Assembly: GCA_022360015.1 (NCBI GenBank)
Contig: JAKSDQ010000153.1
Location: forward strand, 62,001 to 126,000
Direction: 5' to 3'
DNA length: 64,000 nucleotides
Source: Cytophagales bacterium
GTDB taxonomy: Bacteria; Bacteroidota; Bacteroidia; Cytophagales; Cyclobacteriaceae
The position numbers were made by a program, and so were the translations under genes. The notes under the pieces were generated by a model. That model was not told the DNA's origin. It searched no databases and saw only the letters and a program-made list of their open reading frames with translations. How positions within the stretch are numbered: the first letter of the stretch is position 1; each line of letters starts with the position of its first letter. Below, one piece after another: positions 55,402-64,000 of the stretch.

Positions 55402-56265
55402 TTAAACGCTATCCATAAAGGTTTTTTCCACCTTGTTAAATACTATAATACCCACAACAAGAACAATAATTGTAAAAGTAAAACTATACATCAGGTGATA
55501 GGCATTCAGGGTGCCACTTCCCAAATAGCCATACCTGAATGTTTCAATGATAGAGGAGATGGGATTCAAGGTGACAAGCAACCGGTATTTCTCAGGCACC
55601 TCAGACAGTGGATAGATAACAGGGGTACCATACATCAATAGTTGAACGCCAAAAGTAATCAGAAATCTCATGTCCCGGTACTTGGTGGTCAGTGAGGAAA
55701 TAAGCAGGCCAAGACCCAGCCCCATGGCTCCCATTAATAATACCAGGATGGGTGACAGTAACAGGTAAATGTTGGGATTAACCACGGTGTCTTCAAATAC
55801 AATGTAATAAAAGAGTGCGACGATGAATAATAAAAATTGTATACCTAATTTTATCAATTTAGATATTACGACTGACAAAGGAGCAATCAGCCTTGGAAAA
55901 TATACCTTTCCGAACACCTGCGCGTTGGTAATAAACGTGCTTGAAATGGTGGTTATACAATCCGAAAAGTAACTCCAGCAAACCACACCTGACAAATAAA
56001 AAATCATTTTGGGCAAGCCATCTGTCGATAAACCGGCCACATTGCCAAAAATAATGGTATAGGTGATGGTGGTTAAAATAGGTTGGATAAAAAACCACGC
56101 CGGACCAAGAATAGTTTGTTTATAAGTAGCCACAAAATCTCTTCTGACAAACAGATAAAGCAGATCCTTATATCTCCATATATCATCTAATTGCAGGCTT
56201 AATAATTTAGACTGGGGTGATATCACCAAAGTCCAATTATCATTCTTTATATTTGTTCTGGTCAT
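55402..56265 (-). CDS. wzm: Polysaccharide ABC exporter permease (Wzm)
   Basis: A 287-residue ABC-2 type permease. A cytoplasmic N-terminus with DIWRYKDLLYLFVRRDFVATYKQTILGPAWFFIQP is the family hallmark, followed by six hydrophobic helices (about 60-280). It forms the inner-membrane channel with Wzt for the lipid-linked glycan. A 456-base gap precedes it, so it may have its own promoter. Confidence 0.94.
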   Translation of the reverse strand: MTRTNIKNDNWTLVISPQSKLLSLQLDDIWRYKDLLYLFVRRDFVATYKQTILGPAWFFIQPILTTITYTIIFGNVAGLSTDGLPKMIFYLSGVVCWSYFSDCITTISSTFITNAQVFGKVYFPRLIAPLSVVISKLIKLGIQFLLFIVALFYYIVFEDTVVNPNIYLLLSPILVLLMGAMGLGLGLLISSLTTKYRDMRFLITFGVQLLMYGTPVIYPLSEVPEKYRLLVTLNPISSIIETFRYGYLGSGTLNAYHLMYSFTFTIIVLVVGIIVFNKVEKTFMDSV

Positions 56266-56348
56266 TAAATTCTAATTTGTTAAAAGCCTCAATGTCACCT
56301 GATTACCAGCACCTGGCTTAATTTCTCACAAGTTTAACTTTAAAAAAT

Positions 56349-56356
56349 CAAATTTA
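56349..56356 (-). promoter_or_regulatory. Candidate -7 element upstream of wzm
   Basis: On the minus strand TAAATTTG fits TAnnTTTG, 84 bases before the wzm start. No matching TTG lies at the expected distance, so support is weak. The rest of the 456-base gap (56266-56721) holds AT-rich sequence, two short hairpins (56442-56460 and 56483-56501) and a possible terminator, and no gene. Confidence 0.3.
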
Positions 56357-56672
56357 TAAATAGCTGGTAAATCTATTGGTATTTTTCTCAGTTTTAATTC
56401 ATTGGAGTAATAAATATGCACTTTTTACATAATTATAATCTGCCAAAAACCCAATTTGGCATTTTTATTTTGAGTTTACGTCAAAAGCTTCCGTAGCTTT
56501 TTCCAAAAATGTCTGTTTCAGGACATTCAGGCATTTACGGACTAGTTTGGCTTTAATGCTTTGAAAAAAGAGAAGGTAACCCAACATTAAGTACTCATAT
56601 TCAACCGAATGTAAGATTAACACCAAGTTTTTAATTTCCGGAAAACAGCGGGCTTTTATTGTTACCGGTTCT

Positions 56673-56694
56673 AAAAAAAGTACCCCTGTAAGGG
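56673..56694 (-). terminator. Possible terminator of the SGNH-cadherin gene
   Basis: On the minus strand a short CCCT-TAC-AGGG hairpin (56694-56684) is followed by GTAC and seven T (56679-56673). The stem is only 4 bp, so it is weak; it lies 28 bases after the stop codon. Confidence 0.35.
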
Positions 56695-56721
56695 CTGTTT
56701 CCTACTGATCCATGATAAAGC

Positions 56722-58599
56722 TCATTTGATGATAATCCTGTTCCAAACTTCATTCCTGTCCAGTTGTACCCTTATCAGATACGGACCGCTCTTAATTCGG
56801 GTTATATCGACAGGTTGATTCATTAATGTGGTGGTTTTCAAATAGGTTGCCGACTTAATCAGGCCACCCCTCAGGTCATACAACTGCAAATTAACCTGGC
56901 CCAGATAACCGTTTTCCAATTGAACATTCAGGATGTTATCTGCAGGATTAGGATACATTTTAACAGACTTTTTCAACGCATCTTCGATACCGACTGCTAA
57001 GTCAACGGAGAGTATAAAGGATGCAACAAACATATTGTTTGTCTCCTGCCCATCATTGGCTAAGACGGCAAATTCCTGCTCTCCAATTAAATGCTCGGGC
57101 TTTGGCTTAATTAAAATCATTCCGGTATTGTCAATGGCAATATCCGCAAAATTAACAGAGGACGGAATAATAGAATAGGTAACGGTCTGTGAGACCTCAT
57201 CAGACGGTGTTGCTTCGGGTAATACATTAATTTGGGTAGTTTCAAAGCCAGTAGCAAGCTGAACGCTTTCCTCGGAAAGGGTAAATGCCGGTGGGTCATT
57301 GACAGGATCGATGGTGATAGTGAAAGTTTGTTCGGCACTGGTCTGTGAGGGCATACCATCATCGCTGAGAGAAATGGTTACGGTAAAAATACCATTTACA
57401 TTTTCCCCGGGTGTAAAAGTCAGATCACCATTCGCATTGATGGCAGGTGATATTGTATTACTGCCGGATGACTGCACACTGACCATGTTAAAAGTAAGAT
57501 TTTGGTCTGATTCGTTATCACCATCATCGATGCCCGTAGCCCAATTGGTAAATTCCTGGGGGCCGGCATCTTCATCAATGGTGATGTCAGGGCCTTTTGT
57601 AAATACGGGTGGATCATTAACCGGTTCCACATTAATATTGATAGTCCGGTTGTCCGCTCCGAGTGGGTTAGTGGCAGTAACATCAAACGAAGCCGGCCCC
57701 TGCTGATTTTGTTCCGGTATCCAGGAGACCGTTCGGGTTGCGGGGTCGTATGTCATACCGGCGGGAAGGTTGTCAACCTGAATCTCTGGCGTCGGGACCC
57801 CGGTGGCTTCTATTTGATACTGGAAATTTTCTCCCGGAGAAGCGGTCAAAATACCGGGATCTGTTATTTGAGGCCCGGTCAAATTACTATTTATGGCCAG
57901 CTCCCATACATCGGCCATGTCCTCGTAGCCATCCTGGTTCGGATGTATTTCATCTTCTATGAGCGCATCGGGATAGGTAATAGCAGATTCCTGATCGACC
58001 ATGATCAATTTATCGCCGTTAGCGATCCTCTGATTAACCATCGACTCAATTTGATTATTAAAGGCAGTGGTCTCGGTACCATTAAAGGAGCCAAACAGCA
58101 ATCTGATAATCCTTGCCACAAACACAACCACTTCCGTATTGTTGTCTGCCTCATATTGATCAATTCGGTCAAGAATCGCCTCTACTTCAGTAACGATATT
58201 TGTAAGATTTTCGCCGGCCCCGATATCATTGGTTCCGATGTGCAGAAGAATTACATGTGGCGGATTATTGGTAAGCCAATCCTCACCGGACAAATAAATG
58301 TTGTCTCGAATCTCATCAGCCTTCCAACCCGGATGTCCTTCGTGATCCTGATCAAATCCTCCGTTACCGTTTGACTCACTCCCTACAAACTGCAACCCCG
58401 GATAAGCGGGTTGCAGCGCCAGGAAAAGTCTTTTCCGGTAACCGATATCGGTGGACTTGGAGCCATTGTTAGGTTTGGTGCCAGCCGTAATCGAATTCCC
58501 CAAGGGCATTATTCTGAGCTGTCCATACGTCAGCGCCGGTAGGGAAAACAATGATAGTACAAAGGTTATTTTAGCTATGTTTCGCAGTATAGATTCCAA
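56722..58599 (-). CDS. Secreted SGNH/GDSL hydrolase with cadherin-like repeats and T9SS type A sorting domain
   Basis: A 625-residue cell-surface or secreted protein. Signal peptide 1-26; SGNH esterase domain (28-237) with block I GNSITAG (34-40), block III HIGTNDIG (120-127) and the catalytic D216-x2-H219 in EDEIHP. Two or three Ig/cadherin-like repeats follow (about 245-530; markers PPVFTKGPDITIDEDAGPQ and NDPPAFTLSEESVQL). The last 85 residues are a T9SS type A domain (MYPNPADNILNVQL to IIIK). The start codon is TTG (58599); an upstream in-frame stop rules out a longer form. As an esterase it might remove acetyl groups from a polysaccharide. Confidence 0.9.
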   Translation of the reverse strand: MESILRNIAKITFVLSLFSLPALTYGQLRIMPLGNSITAGTKPNNGSKSTDIGYRKRLFLALQPAYPGLQFVGSESNGNGGFDQDHEGHPGWKADEIRDNIYLSGEDWLTNNPPHVILLHIGTNDIGAGENLTNIVTEVEAILDRIDQYEADNNTEVVVFVARIIRLLFGSFNGTETTAFNNQIESMVNQRIANGDKLIMVDQESAITYPDALIEDEIHPNQDGYEDMADVWELAINSNLTGPQITDPGILTASPGENFQYQIEATGVPTPEIQVDNLPAGMTYDPATRTVSWIPEQNQQGPASFDVTATNPLGADNRTININVEPVNDPPVFTKGPDITIDEDAGPQEFTNWATGIDDGDNESDQNLTFNMVSVQSSGSNTISPAINANGDLTFTPGENVNGIFTVTISLSDDGMPSQTSAEQTFTITIDPVNDPPAFTLSEESVQLATGFETTQINVLPEATPSDEVSQTVTYSIIPSSVNFADIAIDNTGMILIKPKPEHLIGEQEFAVLANDGQETNNMFVASFILSVDLAVGIEDALKKSVKMYPNPADNILNVQLENGYLGQVNLQLYDLRGGLIKSATYLKTTTLMNQPVDITRIKSGPYLIRVQLDRNEVWNRIIIK

Positions 58600-58664
58600 T
58601 TTGGATGTTTTAAGTTAAAAATCAAATTTTATACTTTACTACTCCATCCAGTCGCTAAAATCAG

Positions 58665-60632
58665 TTAATTTTTTAATAGTTTTTCAAGGATAATGTCATT
58701 GCCAAGTACTACATGGACAAAATAAGTTCCGGTTTCTATGTCACTGACATTCAATTCCTGTAAGTATTGCTGGGTATTTTTGACCTGGTAGAACCCTTTA
58801 ACCATTTTACCCCTCATGTCGAATATCTTTACTTTTACCTCACCGAGATAGTCATTCTCCATTCTTAAAGTGATATGATCCGATCCGGGAATAGGGAAAA
58901 CACTCAGGGATTCGGAAAATTCACTATCTCCGAGGCCGGTGGGACCTGCTACACTTAACGTAAAAGTTTGTGTAAAAGTATTGTTTTCATTTTCATTATC
59001 GTCTGCAATAACTTCAAATTCCTGATTGCCGGCGCCGCCTCCTGCCAAAGGATTGATAGTAACAGCACCGGTGATAGGCGATATCGATACCTGCGCAAAA
59101 CCTACGGTTTCAGGATTCAAGGTGTATATTACTGTTTGATTAGTCTCATCGGCCGGTACCGGATCCGGTGTGACATTTATGGTAACTTCATCGAAGTTCC
59201 CTTCTACAGTAACCTCAGTTTCCGAAAGTGTAAATGCAGGTACGTCATTAACAGGATTTACCGCAATGTTGAATGTTACCGGCGCGCTGGTTAGAGGAGG
59301 TGAACCGTCATCTGACAAAGTTACCGTAATGTCTGCCGATCCATTGGCATTGTCGGCAGGAGTATATGTTAAATCCCCGGATTCACTAATCGCAGGCCCT
59401 GCGGCAAACAGAGACGGATTGGTATTACCTGTGATGTTAAAAGTCAACACCTGCACCAATTCAGGATCACCGTCATCGATATTGGTGGCCCAGCCAGTAA
59501 CAGTCTGAGGTCCGGGGTCTTCATCAACGGTCTGGTCTCCGGCATTGTCAAAAGCAGGTGCGTCATTTTGCTGACTAACCGTGATACTAAAAGGCTGGTC
59601 ATCGTTACCCTGGCTATTAGATGCCCTCACAGTGACATTTGACACGCCAGCATCTGCCTGCTGGGGTGTCCAGGTGATTAAGCCGGTATTTGCATCGATT
59701 TGCATACCGGTAGGGAACGTTGTCAGGCTGAATGTCGGCACAGGGTCTCCTGTAGCCTCCACCTGATAGTTATAAGTCTCTCCGATCGAGACAGATGTGG
59801 GAGCTGTGGAGGTGATCTCCGGTATGAGAGGACAAATGCCTGTTCCGGCATTTCCATTGTTGAAGTGTTGCAAAATCTCATTTCCCGTAAGGGCCCTGTT
59901 AAAAATTCCAATATTGTCCATGGCCCCATCAAAAAAAGCGTTGTCAGCAGTTACATCTGAGAATTTAAAGTTACCGATCCTCAATGGGTTATCGGTTGCT
60001 GCAAAATTACCGGCAAGACTTAGCGCACTGGAGTTTTGAAGCGCACCATCCACATAGATCCTGATTTCATCATTTTCCGCATCATGAACGGCAACCACCT
60101 GGCGCCATTGGCCATTGTTGATGGTTGTATTCCCCTTCACCTCGTTGATGTTCAAATTGACACTATTACTTCTTAACTTAAATATAGCCAGGTTGGAGTT
60201 CTGTTCAACACCAACCCACCATAACATGCCCTGGTTAGTCCCTTCATCCTCATTATTAGTCCTTGAAACAAACACCCGCTGATTGGGGGAACTGGTGGTA
60301 AATTTAACCCAGGCTTCAATCGTAAAGCTTCCGGCGAAATCAAAGTCTGCTGAGGCGGGAACTTCAATATACTGGTCGATACCGTTAAACTGTTGTGCTC
60401 CACCGATAAGTCCTTCTGTAGTACCGGGACAATTTACCCCATCGACACAACTGCCATCGTTGTTGCCGGAAAAATCCGGAAAATTGATGGTACCATCCAG
60501 CTTGTAATGTGCGGCAGTCCCGTTGGGACATTGCGCATGTACATGCTGGAAAAAAAACAGGGCAAATATCACCGCCGGCATCGACAGTCTAAGATTGAAT
60601 ATATGGAAAGGCAGGATGTAAGTATTTTTCAT
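58665..60632 (-). CDS. Secreted LamG-domain protein with cadherin-like repeats and T9SS type A sorting domain
   Basis: A 655-residue protein. Signal peptide 1-33 (VHAQ). A concanavalin/LamG-like domain (about 40-265) has HYKLDGTINFPDFSGNNDG, FTIEAWVKF and GAMDNIGIFNRALTGNEI. Then come a putative-Ig repeat (PEITSTAPTSVSIGETYNYQVEATGDPVPTF in parts) and cadherin-like repeats with DEDPGPQTVTGWATNIDDGD, close to those of the next gene. The C-terminal 85 residues are T9SS type A (SVFPIPGSDHITLRM to LLKN). It probably binds carbohydrate outside the cell. It and the SGNH gene share domain order and were likely formed by duplication of the repeat/sorting half. Confidence 0.9.
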   Translation of the reverse strand: MKNTYILPFHIFNLRLSMPAVIFALFFFQHVHAQCPNGTAAHYKLDGTINFPDFSGNNDGSCVDGVNCPGTTEGLIGGAQQFNGIDQYIEVPASADFDFAGSFTIEAWVKFTTSSPNQRVFVSRTNNEDEGTNQGMLWWVGVEQNSNLAIFKLRSNSVNLNINEVKGNTTINNGQWRQVVAVHDAENDEIRIYVDGALQNSSALSLAGNFAATDNPLRIGNFKFSDVTADNAFFDGAMDNIGIFNRALTGNEILQHFNNGNAGTGICPLIPEITSTAPTSVSIGETYNYQVEATGDPVPTFSLTTFPTGMQIDANTGLITWTPQQADAGVSNVTVRASNSQGNDDQPFSITVSQQNDAPAFDNAGDQTVDEDPGPQTVTGWATNIDDGDPELVQVLTFNITGNTNPSLFAAGPAISESGDLTYTPADNANGSADITVTLSDDGSPPLTSAPVTFNIAVNPVNDVPAFTLSETEVTVEGNFDEVTINVTPDPVPADETNQTVIYTLNPETVGFAQVSISPITGAVTINPLAGGGAGNQEFEVIADDNENENNTFTQTFTLSVAGPTGLGDSEFSESLSVFPIPGSDHITLRMENDYLGEVKVKIFDMRGKMVKGFYQVKNTQQYLQELNVSDIETGTYFVHVVLGNDIILEKLLKN

Positions 60633-60830
60633 TCTAAGTGAGTTTTAAAGAATTTCGAACCAAAATATTAACAACTATTAGTAATTAATGCGATTAATTT
60701 AAAAAATGTAACCACAAACTTACATTGTAATAAAAAAATTTCAAAACAAGGCAACTATTCAATATGCAATGACAAAAATATAACTATTTATATTTTTTTT
60801 ATGAAAAAAATGCTAGATTTTCACCAATCC

Positions 60831-61865
60831 TCAAAAATATCCTTTGTACCATTCCACAAAGTTCGTTATCCCTTCTTTCACAGAGGTGGATGGCATATAA
60901 CCTGCATGCTCCTTCAAACTGCTGACATCGGCATAAGTGGTATTCACATCACCCGGTTGAAGCGGCAAATAGTTTATTTTTGCTTTTTTACCGATCACTT
61001 CTTCGATGGCGTGAATAAAATCAGTGAGTTTTACAGGCTCACTATTGCCAATATTGTACAGGACGTAAGGTGCTGAGCTATGGTTGGTTGGCAGTTTTGA
61101 TTTTTTTATACCGGCAGGAATTTTGGTAAGCGTTTTGACAATTCCGCTTACAATGTCATCGATGTAAGTAAAATCCCTTTTCATGTCTCCATAATTATAA
61201 ACATCTATGGGCACATCCGCCAGAATATTCTTTGTAAACTTAAAAAGAGCCATATCCGGTCTTCCCCATGGGCCATAAACCGTAAAAAAACGCAGCCCGG
61301 TGACGGGTATATGATAGAGATAGGCATAAGAATGTGCCATCATTTCATTGGCTTTCTTGGTGGCTGCATATAAGGAAACCGGGTGTGCTGTAGCATGGGA
61401 CTCCTTAAATGGAATTGCTGAATTCAATCCATAAACCGATGAGCTGGAAGCATAAACCAGATGTTGTACATTAAATCTTCTGCACCCCTCCAGAATATGG
61501 AGAAATCCCTTTATATTGCTTTCAATATATACATCAGGATTTTCAAGGGAGTAACGTACACCGGCCTGCGCAGCCAGGTGAATTACATAGTCAAAGCTCT
61601 CATTTTCAAAGATTTGAAGAACGCCATCTTTATCTTCCAGGTTCAAATAAATAAAGCTTAATCCTTCATCCACTTTGTATACCTGTCCGTAGTTTAATTG
61701 CGCGCGGGGTATGCCCTGTTGTTCCAGGCGGCTGTATTTGAGGGTAACATCATAGTATTCATTGATATTATCCAGTCCGAATACATGATGTCCCTCTTCA
61801 CGCAGGGCCAGCACCGTGTGCATCCCTATAAATCCGGCGTTACCGGTAACTAAAACTTTGGCCAC
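60831..61865 (-). CDS. UDP-glucuronate 4-epimerase-like (extended SDR)
   Basis: A 344-residue SDR. Start is GTG (61865). NAD motif VTGNAGFIGMHTVLALREEGHHVFGLDNINEYYD, catalytic YASSSSVYGL and YAATKKANE (Y-x3-K), and RFFTVYGPWGRPDMALFKFT, all of the LspL/Cap1J-type UDP-hexuronate epimerases. It would convert UDP-glucuronate to UDP-galacturonate (or the N-acetyl forms). It follows the UDP-sugar dehydrogenase by 45 bases; together they supply a uronic acid. Confidence 0.93.
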   Translation of the reverse strand: MAKVLVTGNAGFIGMHTVLALREEGHHVFGLDNINEYYDVTLKYSRLEQQGIPRAQLNYGQVYKVDEGLSFIYLNLEDKDGVLQIFENESFDYVIHLAAQAGVRYSLENPDVYIESNIKGFLHILEGCRRFNVQHLVYASSSSVYGLNSAIPFKESHATAHPVSLYAATKKANEMMAHSYAYLYHIPVTGLRFFTVYGPWGRPDMALFKFTKNILADVPIDVYNYGDMKRDFTYIDDIVSGIVKTLTKIPAGIKKSKLPTNHSSAPYVLYNIGNSEPVKLTDFIHAIEEVIGKKAKINYLPLQPGDVNTTYADVSSLKEHAGYMPSTSVKEGITNFVEWYKGYF

Positions 61866-61910
61866 AATTGTTTTGATTAATCACTTAGTCAATTGATAAA
61901 ACCCGGACAA

Positions 61911-63200
61911 TTACAGGCTTTTATAAGCCATTTTGGAGATCCTGCCGTTAAATACGCCTTTCACATCAAAGAAAAGTGCATTTGTGCCAGTCAATTTCTG
62001 AAAGTAGTCCTCTTCAAGATTCATGTAATCATCGTGGTTTACCGCTAATATTATTGCGTCATAGTCTTTATCCAGCCTTTTTTGGATGGTATATCCATAC
62101 TCATACTTCACCTCGTCACTATCGGCAAATGGATCAGCCACATGTACCTTAACCATATATGATTTCAATTCATTATAGACATCTGCCACCTTGGAATTTC
62201 TGATATCAGAAACGTTTTCCTTAAAAGTTGCCCCCAGGATCAACACTTTTGCCCTTTTCAGAGATTTGTCATTGGTAATGATATGTTGTACAACTTCCCT
62301 GGCTATCAATTGCCCCATGTTGTCATTTATGTTCCTGCCCGACAAGATCATTTTGGCATGATAACCCAGTTCACTGGCCTTATGTGTCAGGTAATAAGGG
62401 TCCACACCGATACAATGCCCACCTACCAGCCCCGGTGTAAATCTTAAAAAATTCCATTTGGTTGCTGCGGCTTCCAGCACCTCATAAGTATTGATACCGA
62501 TTTTGTTGAAAATTATAGACAACTCATTCATCAGGGCTATGTTAACATCCCTTTGGGTGTTTTCAATAATTTTTGCGGCCTCGGCCACTTTGATGGAAGA
62601 GGCCTTATGAATGCCTGCCGTTATGATAGAAGCGTAAACATCAGCAATCACTTTGGCCGAACCTTTATCACAACCGGAGACTACTTTCAGGATTTTGGTC
62701 AGGGTATGCTCCTTATCGCCCGGATTTATTCTTTCGGGGGAATAACCAACCTTGAAGTCTTTGATGAATTTCAGCCCGGACTCTTCTTCCAGCACCGGAA
62801 TACAGTCATCTTCGGTACATCCCGGATAGACCGTAGACTCAAACACCACGTAATCGCCTTTTTTCAACACTTTCCCGACCGTTTGGCAGGCAGACAAAAG
62901 TGGCTTCAGATCCGGCCTTCTGTACTCGTCAATGGGCGTAGGCACAGCAACAACATAAAAACTGGCGGGCTCGATACCCTTTAGATTATCGGTAAATTTG
63001 ATATCACAGCCTTCAAAGTCTTCTTTCTCCAGTTCCTTGCTCGGGTCGATGTGATTATTCATCATTTCCACCCTTTTGGCATTGATATCAAATCCGATAA
63101 CGGAAAATTTTCTGGCAAATTCCAGCGCAATGGGTAAGCCTACATATCCCAATCCAACCACACAAATCTTTTTTTGTTTACTCAGCAGTTCCTTTAACAT
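61911..63200 (-). CDS. Nucleotide sugar dehydrogenase (WbpA/TviB-like, UDP-HexNAc or UDP-glucose 6-dehydrogenase)
   Basis: A 429-residue NAD-dependent dehydrogenase. NAD motif VVGLGYVGLPIALEFA (about 15-30), catalytic cysteine in GLVGGHCIGVDPYYLTHKA (about 260-278), and the C-terminal LGATFKENVSDIRNSKV. These are the marks of the Vi antigen TviB / WbpA branch, which oxidises UDP-N-acetylhexosamines to uronates. It is the first complete gene after the tyrosine kinase gene in the operon. Confidence 0.93.
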   Translation of the reverse strand: MLKELLSKQKKICVVGLGYVGLPIALEFARKFSVIGFDINAKRVEMMNNHIDPSKELEKEDFEGCDIKFTDNLKGIEPASFYVVAVPTPIDEYRRPDLKPLLSACQTVGKVLKKGDYVVFESTVYPGCTEDDCIPVLEEESGLKFIKDFKVGYSPERINPGDKEHTLTKILKVVSGCDKGSAKVIADVYASIITAGIHKASSIKVAEAAKIIENTQRDVNIALMNELSIIFNKIGINTYEVLEAAATKWNFLRFTPGLVGGHCIGVDPYYLTHKASELGYHAKMILSGRNINDNMGQLIAREVVQHIITNDKSLKRAKVLILGATFKENVSDIRNSKVADVYNELKSYMVKVHVADPFADSDEVKYEYGYTIQKRLDKDYDAIILAVNHDDYMNLEEDYFQKLTGTNALFFDVKGVFNGRISKMAYKSL

Positions 63201-63321
63201 TTATTCAGGTTTTATTTATAATTATTCAAAAAATATTATTATTTCCACCCGCAAATTAGCCTACCTGTGTCTATTGTTCAATACTCAGCATCAGGAAAAG
63301 TTACATACAGAAAAAAAAGTA

Positions 63322-64000
63322 CTATTTACCCTTGTCCTGATAATAACCATAGCCGTAACCATAGTTGTTACTCTGGTCCTTGACATCGTTGAACAAAATA
63401 CTTACATTTTTCAATTTTCCGCTTTCATAGAGTTCCTGCACATTTTTAATAGCCTCCAGGGGGGTATGATTCTGGCGGACAAGGAAAATGGTATGATGGG
63501 CATAATTCATCAAAATAAAGGCGTCAGTCACTAAGCCCAGGGGAGCGGTGTCAATCAGAATATAGTCATAATCCTTCTTCAAATCATTAACAAGTTCCCC
63601 CATTTTATTATTCATTAAAAGTTCTGACGGATTAGGCGGTACGGGCCCACTGCTGATTATGTCAAGATAAGGTATCTCTGTTGACTGGATAATCTCTGAT
63701 TTAAAGGCCGACCCCGCTAAAAAGTTACTAAGTCCCACATCATTCTTAAGGCCAAAGTCACCAAATATTTTAGGTCTTCTAAGATCGGCACCCATCAGCA
63801 CCACCTTTTTGCTGGAAAATGCAAACACGGTGGCGAGGTTAATAGAAGAGAAAGTTTTTCCCTCACCACTCACACTGGAGGTAAGGACAAAGATCTTCTG
63901 ATCCACATCTGAAGTAAAAAAATTAAGGTTCGATCGCACCGAACGAAAGGATTCTGCGACAACCGATTTGGGGTTATTATGAACCACCAACATGCTTTTA
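63322..64000 (-). CDS. Wzc-like BY-kinase, C-terminal part (cut by window edge)
   Basis: The C-terminal 223 or more residues of a polysaccharide co-polymerase/tyrosine autokinase. Walker A SGEGKTFSSIN, Walker A' VVLMGADLRRPK and Walker B YILIDTAPLG are complete, and the tail is tyrosine-rich (NNYGYGYGYYQDK), the autophosphorylation cluster that in Wzc controls chain length and export. An ATG lies at 63993, but the frame is still open at the window end, so the membrane (Wzz-like) domain very likely lies beyond. It is the most upstream gene seen in the locus. Confidence 0.93.
   Translation of the reverse strand, partial: KSMLVVHNNPKSVVAESFRSVRSNLNFFTSDVDQKIFVLTSSVSGEGKTFSSINLATVFAFSSKKVVLMGADLRRPKIFGDFGLKNDVGLSNFLAGSAFKSEIIQSTEIPYLDIISSGPVPPNPSELLMNNKMGELVNDLKKDYDYILIDTAPLGLVTDAFILMNYAHHTIFLVRQNHTPLEAIKNVQELYESGKLKNVSILFNDVKDQSNNYGYGYGYYQDKGK

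Noticed and set aside
57709-58374. 221-codon ORF antisense to the SGNH-cadherin gene
   Set aside because: The minus-strand gene has signal peptide, catalytic blocks and sorting domain; the antisense ORF has no recognisable feature.

Overview
The window looks like chromosome of a Bacteroidota bacterium, most likely a marine or soil Cytophagales-type organism. The signs are two proteins with type IX secretion (T9SS) type A C-terminal sorting domains, a type III glutamine synthetase, a BY-kinase-type exporter regulator, weak Shine-Dalgarno sequences, and several TTG-N17-19-TAnnTTTG promoters. I see no rRNA, tRNA, CRISPR array, phage or complete insertion sequence.

Left part (about 1-30,200): mostly housekeeping and metabolic genes in short units. 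They are an M1 peptidase, a Spy/CpxP-like periplasmic protein, a GMC oxidoreductase with its Tat-exported small subunit, an outer-membrane barrel, mtaB with a HAD phosphatase, glutamine synthetase III, a conserved unknown, groES-groEL, a SiaC/DUF1987 protein, a sodium:solute symporter, ATP-dependent PEP carboxykinase, a cytochrome c-PQQ-type sugar dehydrogenase, a damaged sensor kinase/thioredoxin-reductase-like/UBP zinc-finger locus, a second M1 peptidase, a DUF192 protein, a short DnaE-type polymerase behind an operator-like repeat array, a tiny lipoprotein and a small beta-barrel protein. The gaps hold fold-back elements and small palindromes that look like interspersed repeats.

Right part (about 30,220-64,000): one long surface-polysaccharide locus, all on the minus strand, so read from the right end leftwards. 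It starts with the C-terminal kinase domain of a Wzc-like protein (cut by the window edge). UDP-sugar dehydrogenase and UDP-hexuronate 4-epimerase follow, then two T9SS cargo proteins (LamG plus cadherin-like domains; SGNH hydrolase plus cadherin-like domains). Next come an ABC exporter (Wzm/Wzt with a C-terminal glycan-binding domain), a CDP-glucose based sugar module, an O-acetylation pair (MBOAT plus SGNH-like partner), GDP-fucose synthesis (gmd, fcl), seven glycosyltransferases, two asparagine-synthetase-like amidotransferases, a CapK/PaaK-like adenylate-forming enzyme and a flippase-like membrane protein. Together these would build, acetylate, perhaps amidate, and export a fucose- and uronate-containing glycan.

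The points most worth a second look are: the sensor/TrxR locus that seems to have lost both its ATPase and receiver domains and also carries a poly-A frameshift; a second poly-A frameshift in a glycosyltransferase of the glycan locus (phase variation or sequencing error); a 272-bp fold-back element with a related 24-bp perfect hairpin 13 kb away; the operator-like array in front of the DnaE-type polymerase; and T9SS cargo genes inside an ABC-exporter glycan locus.
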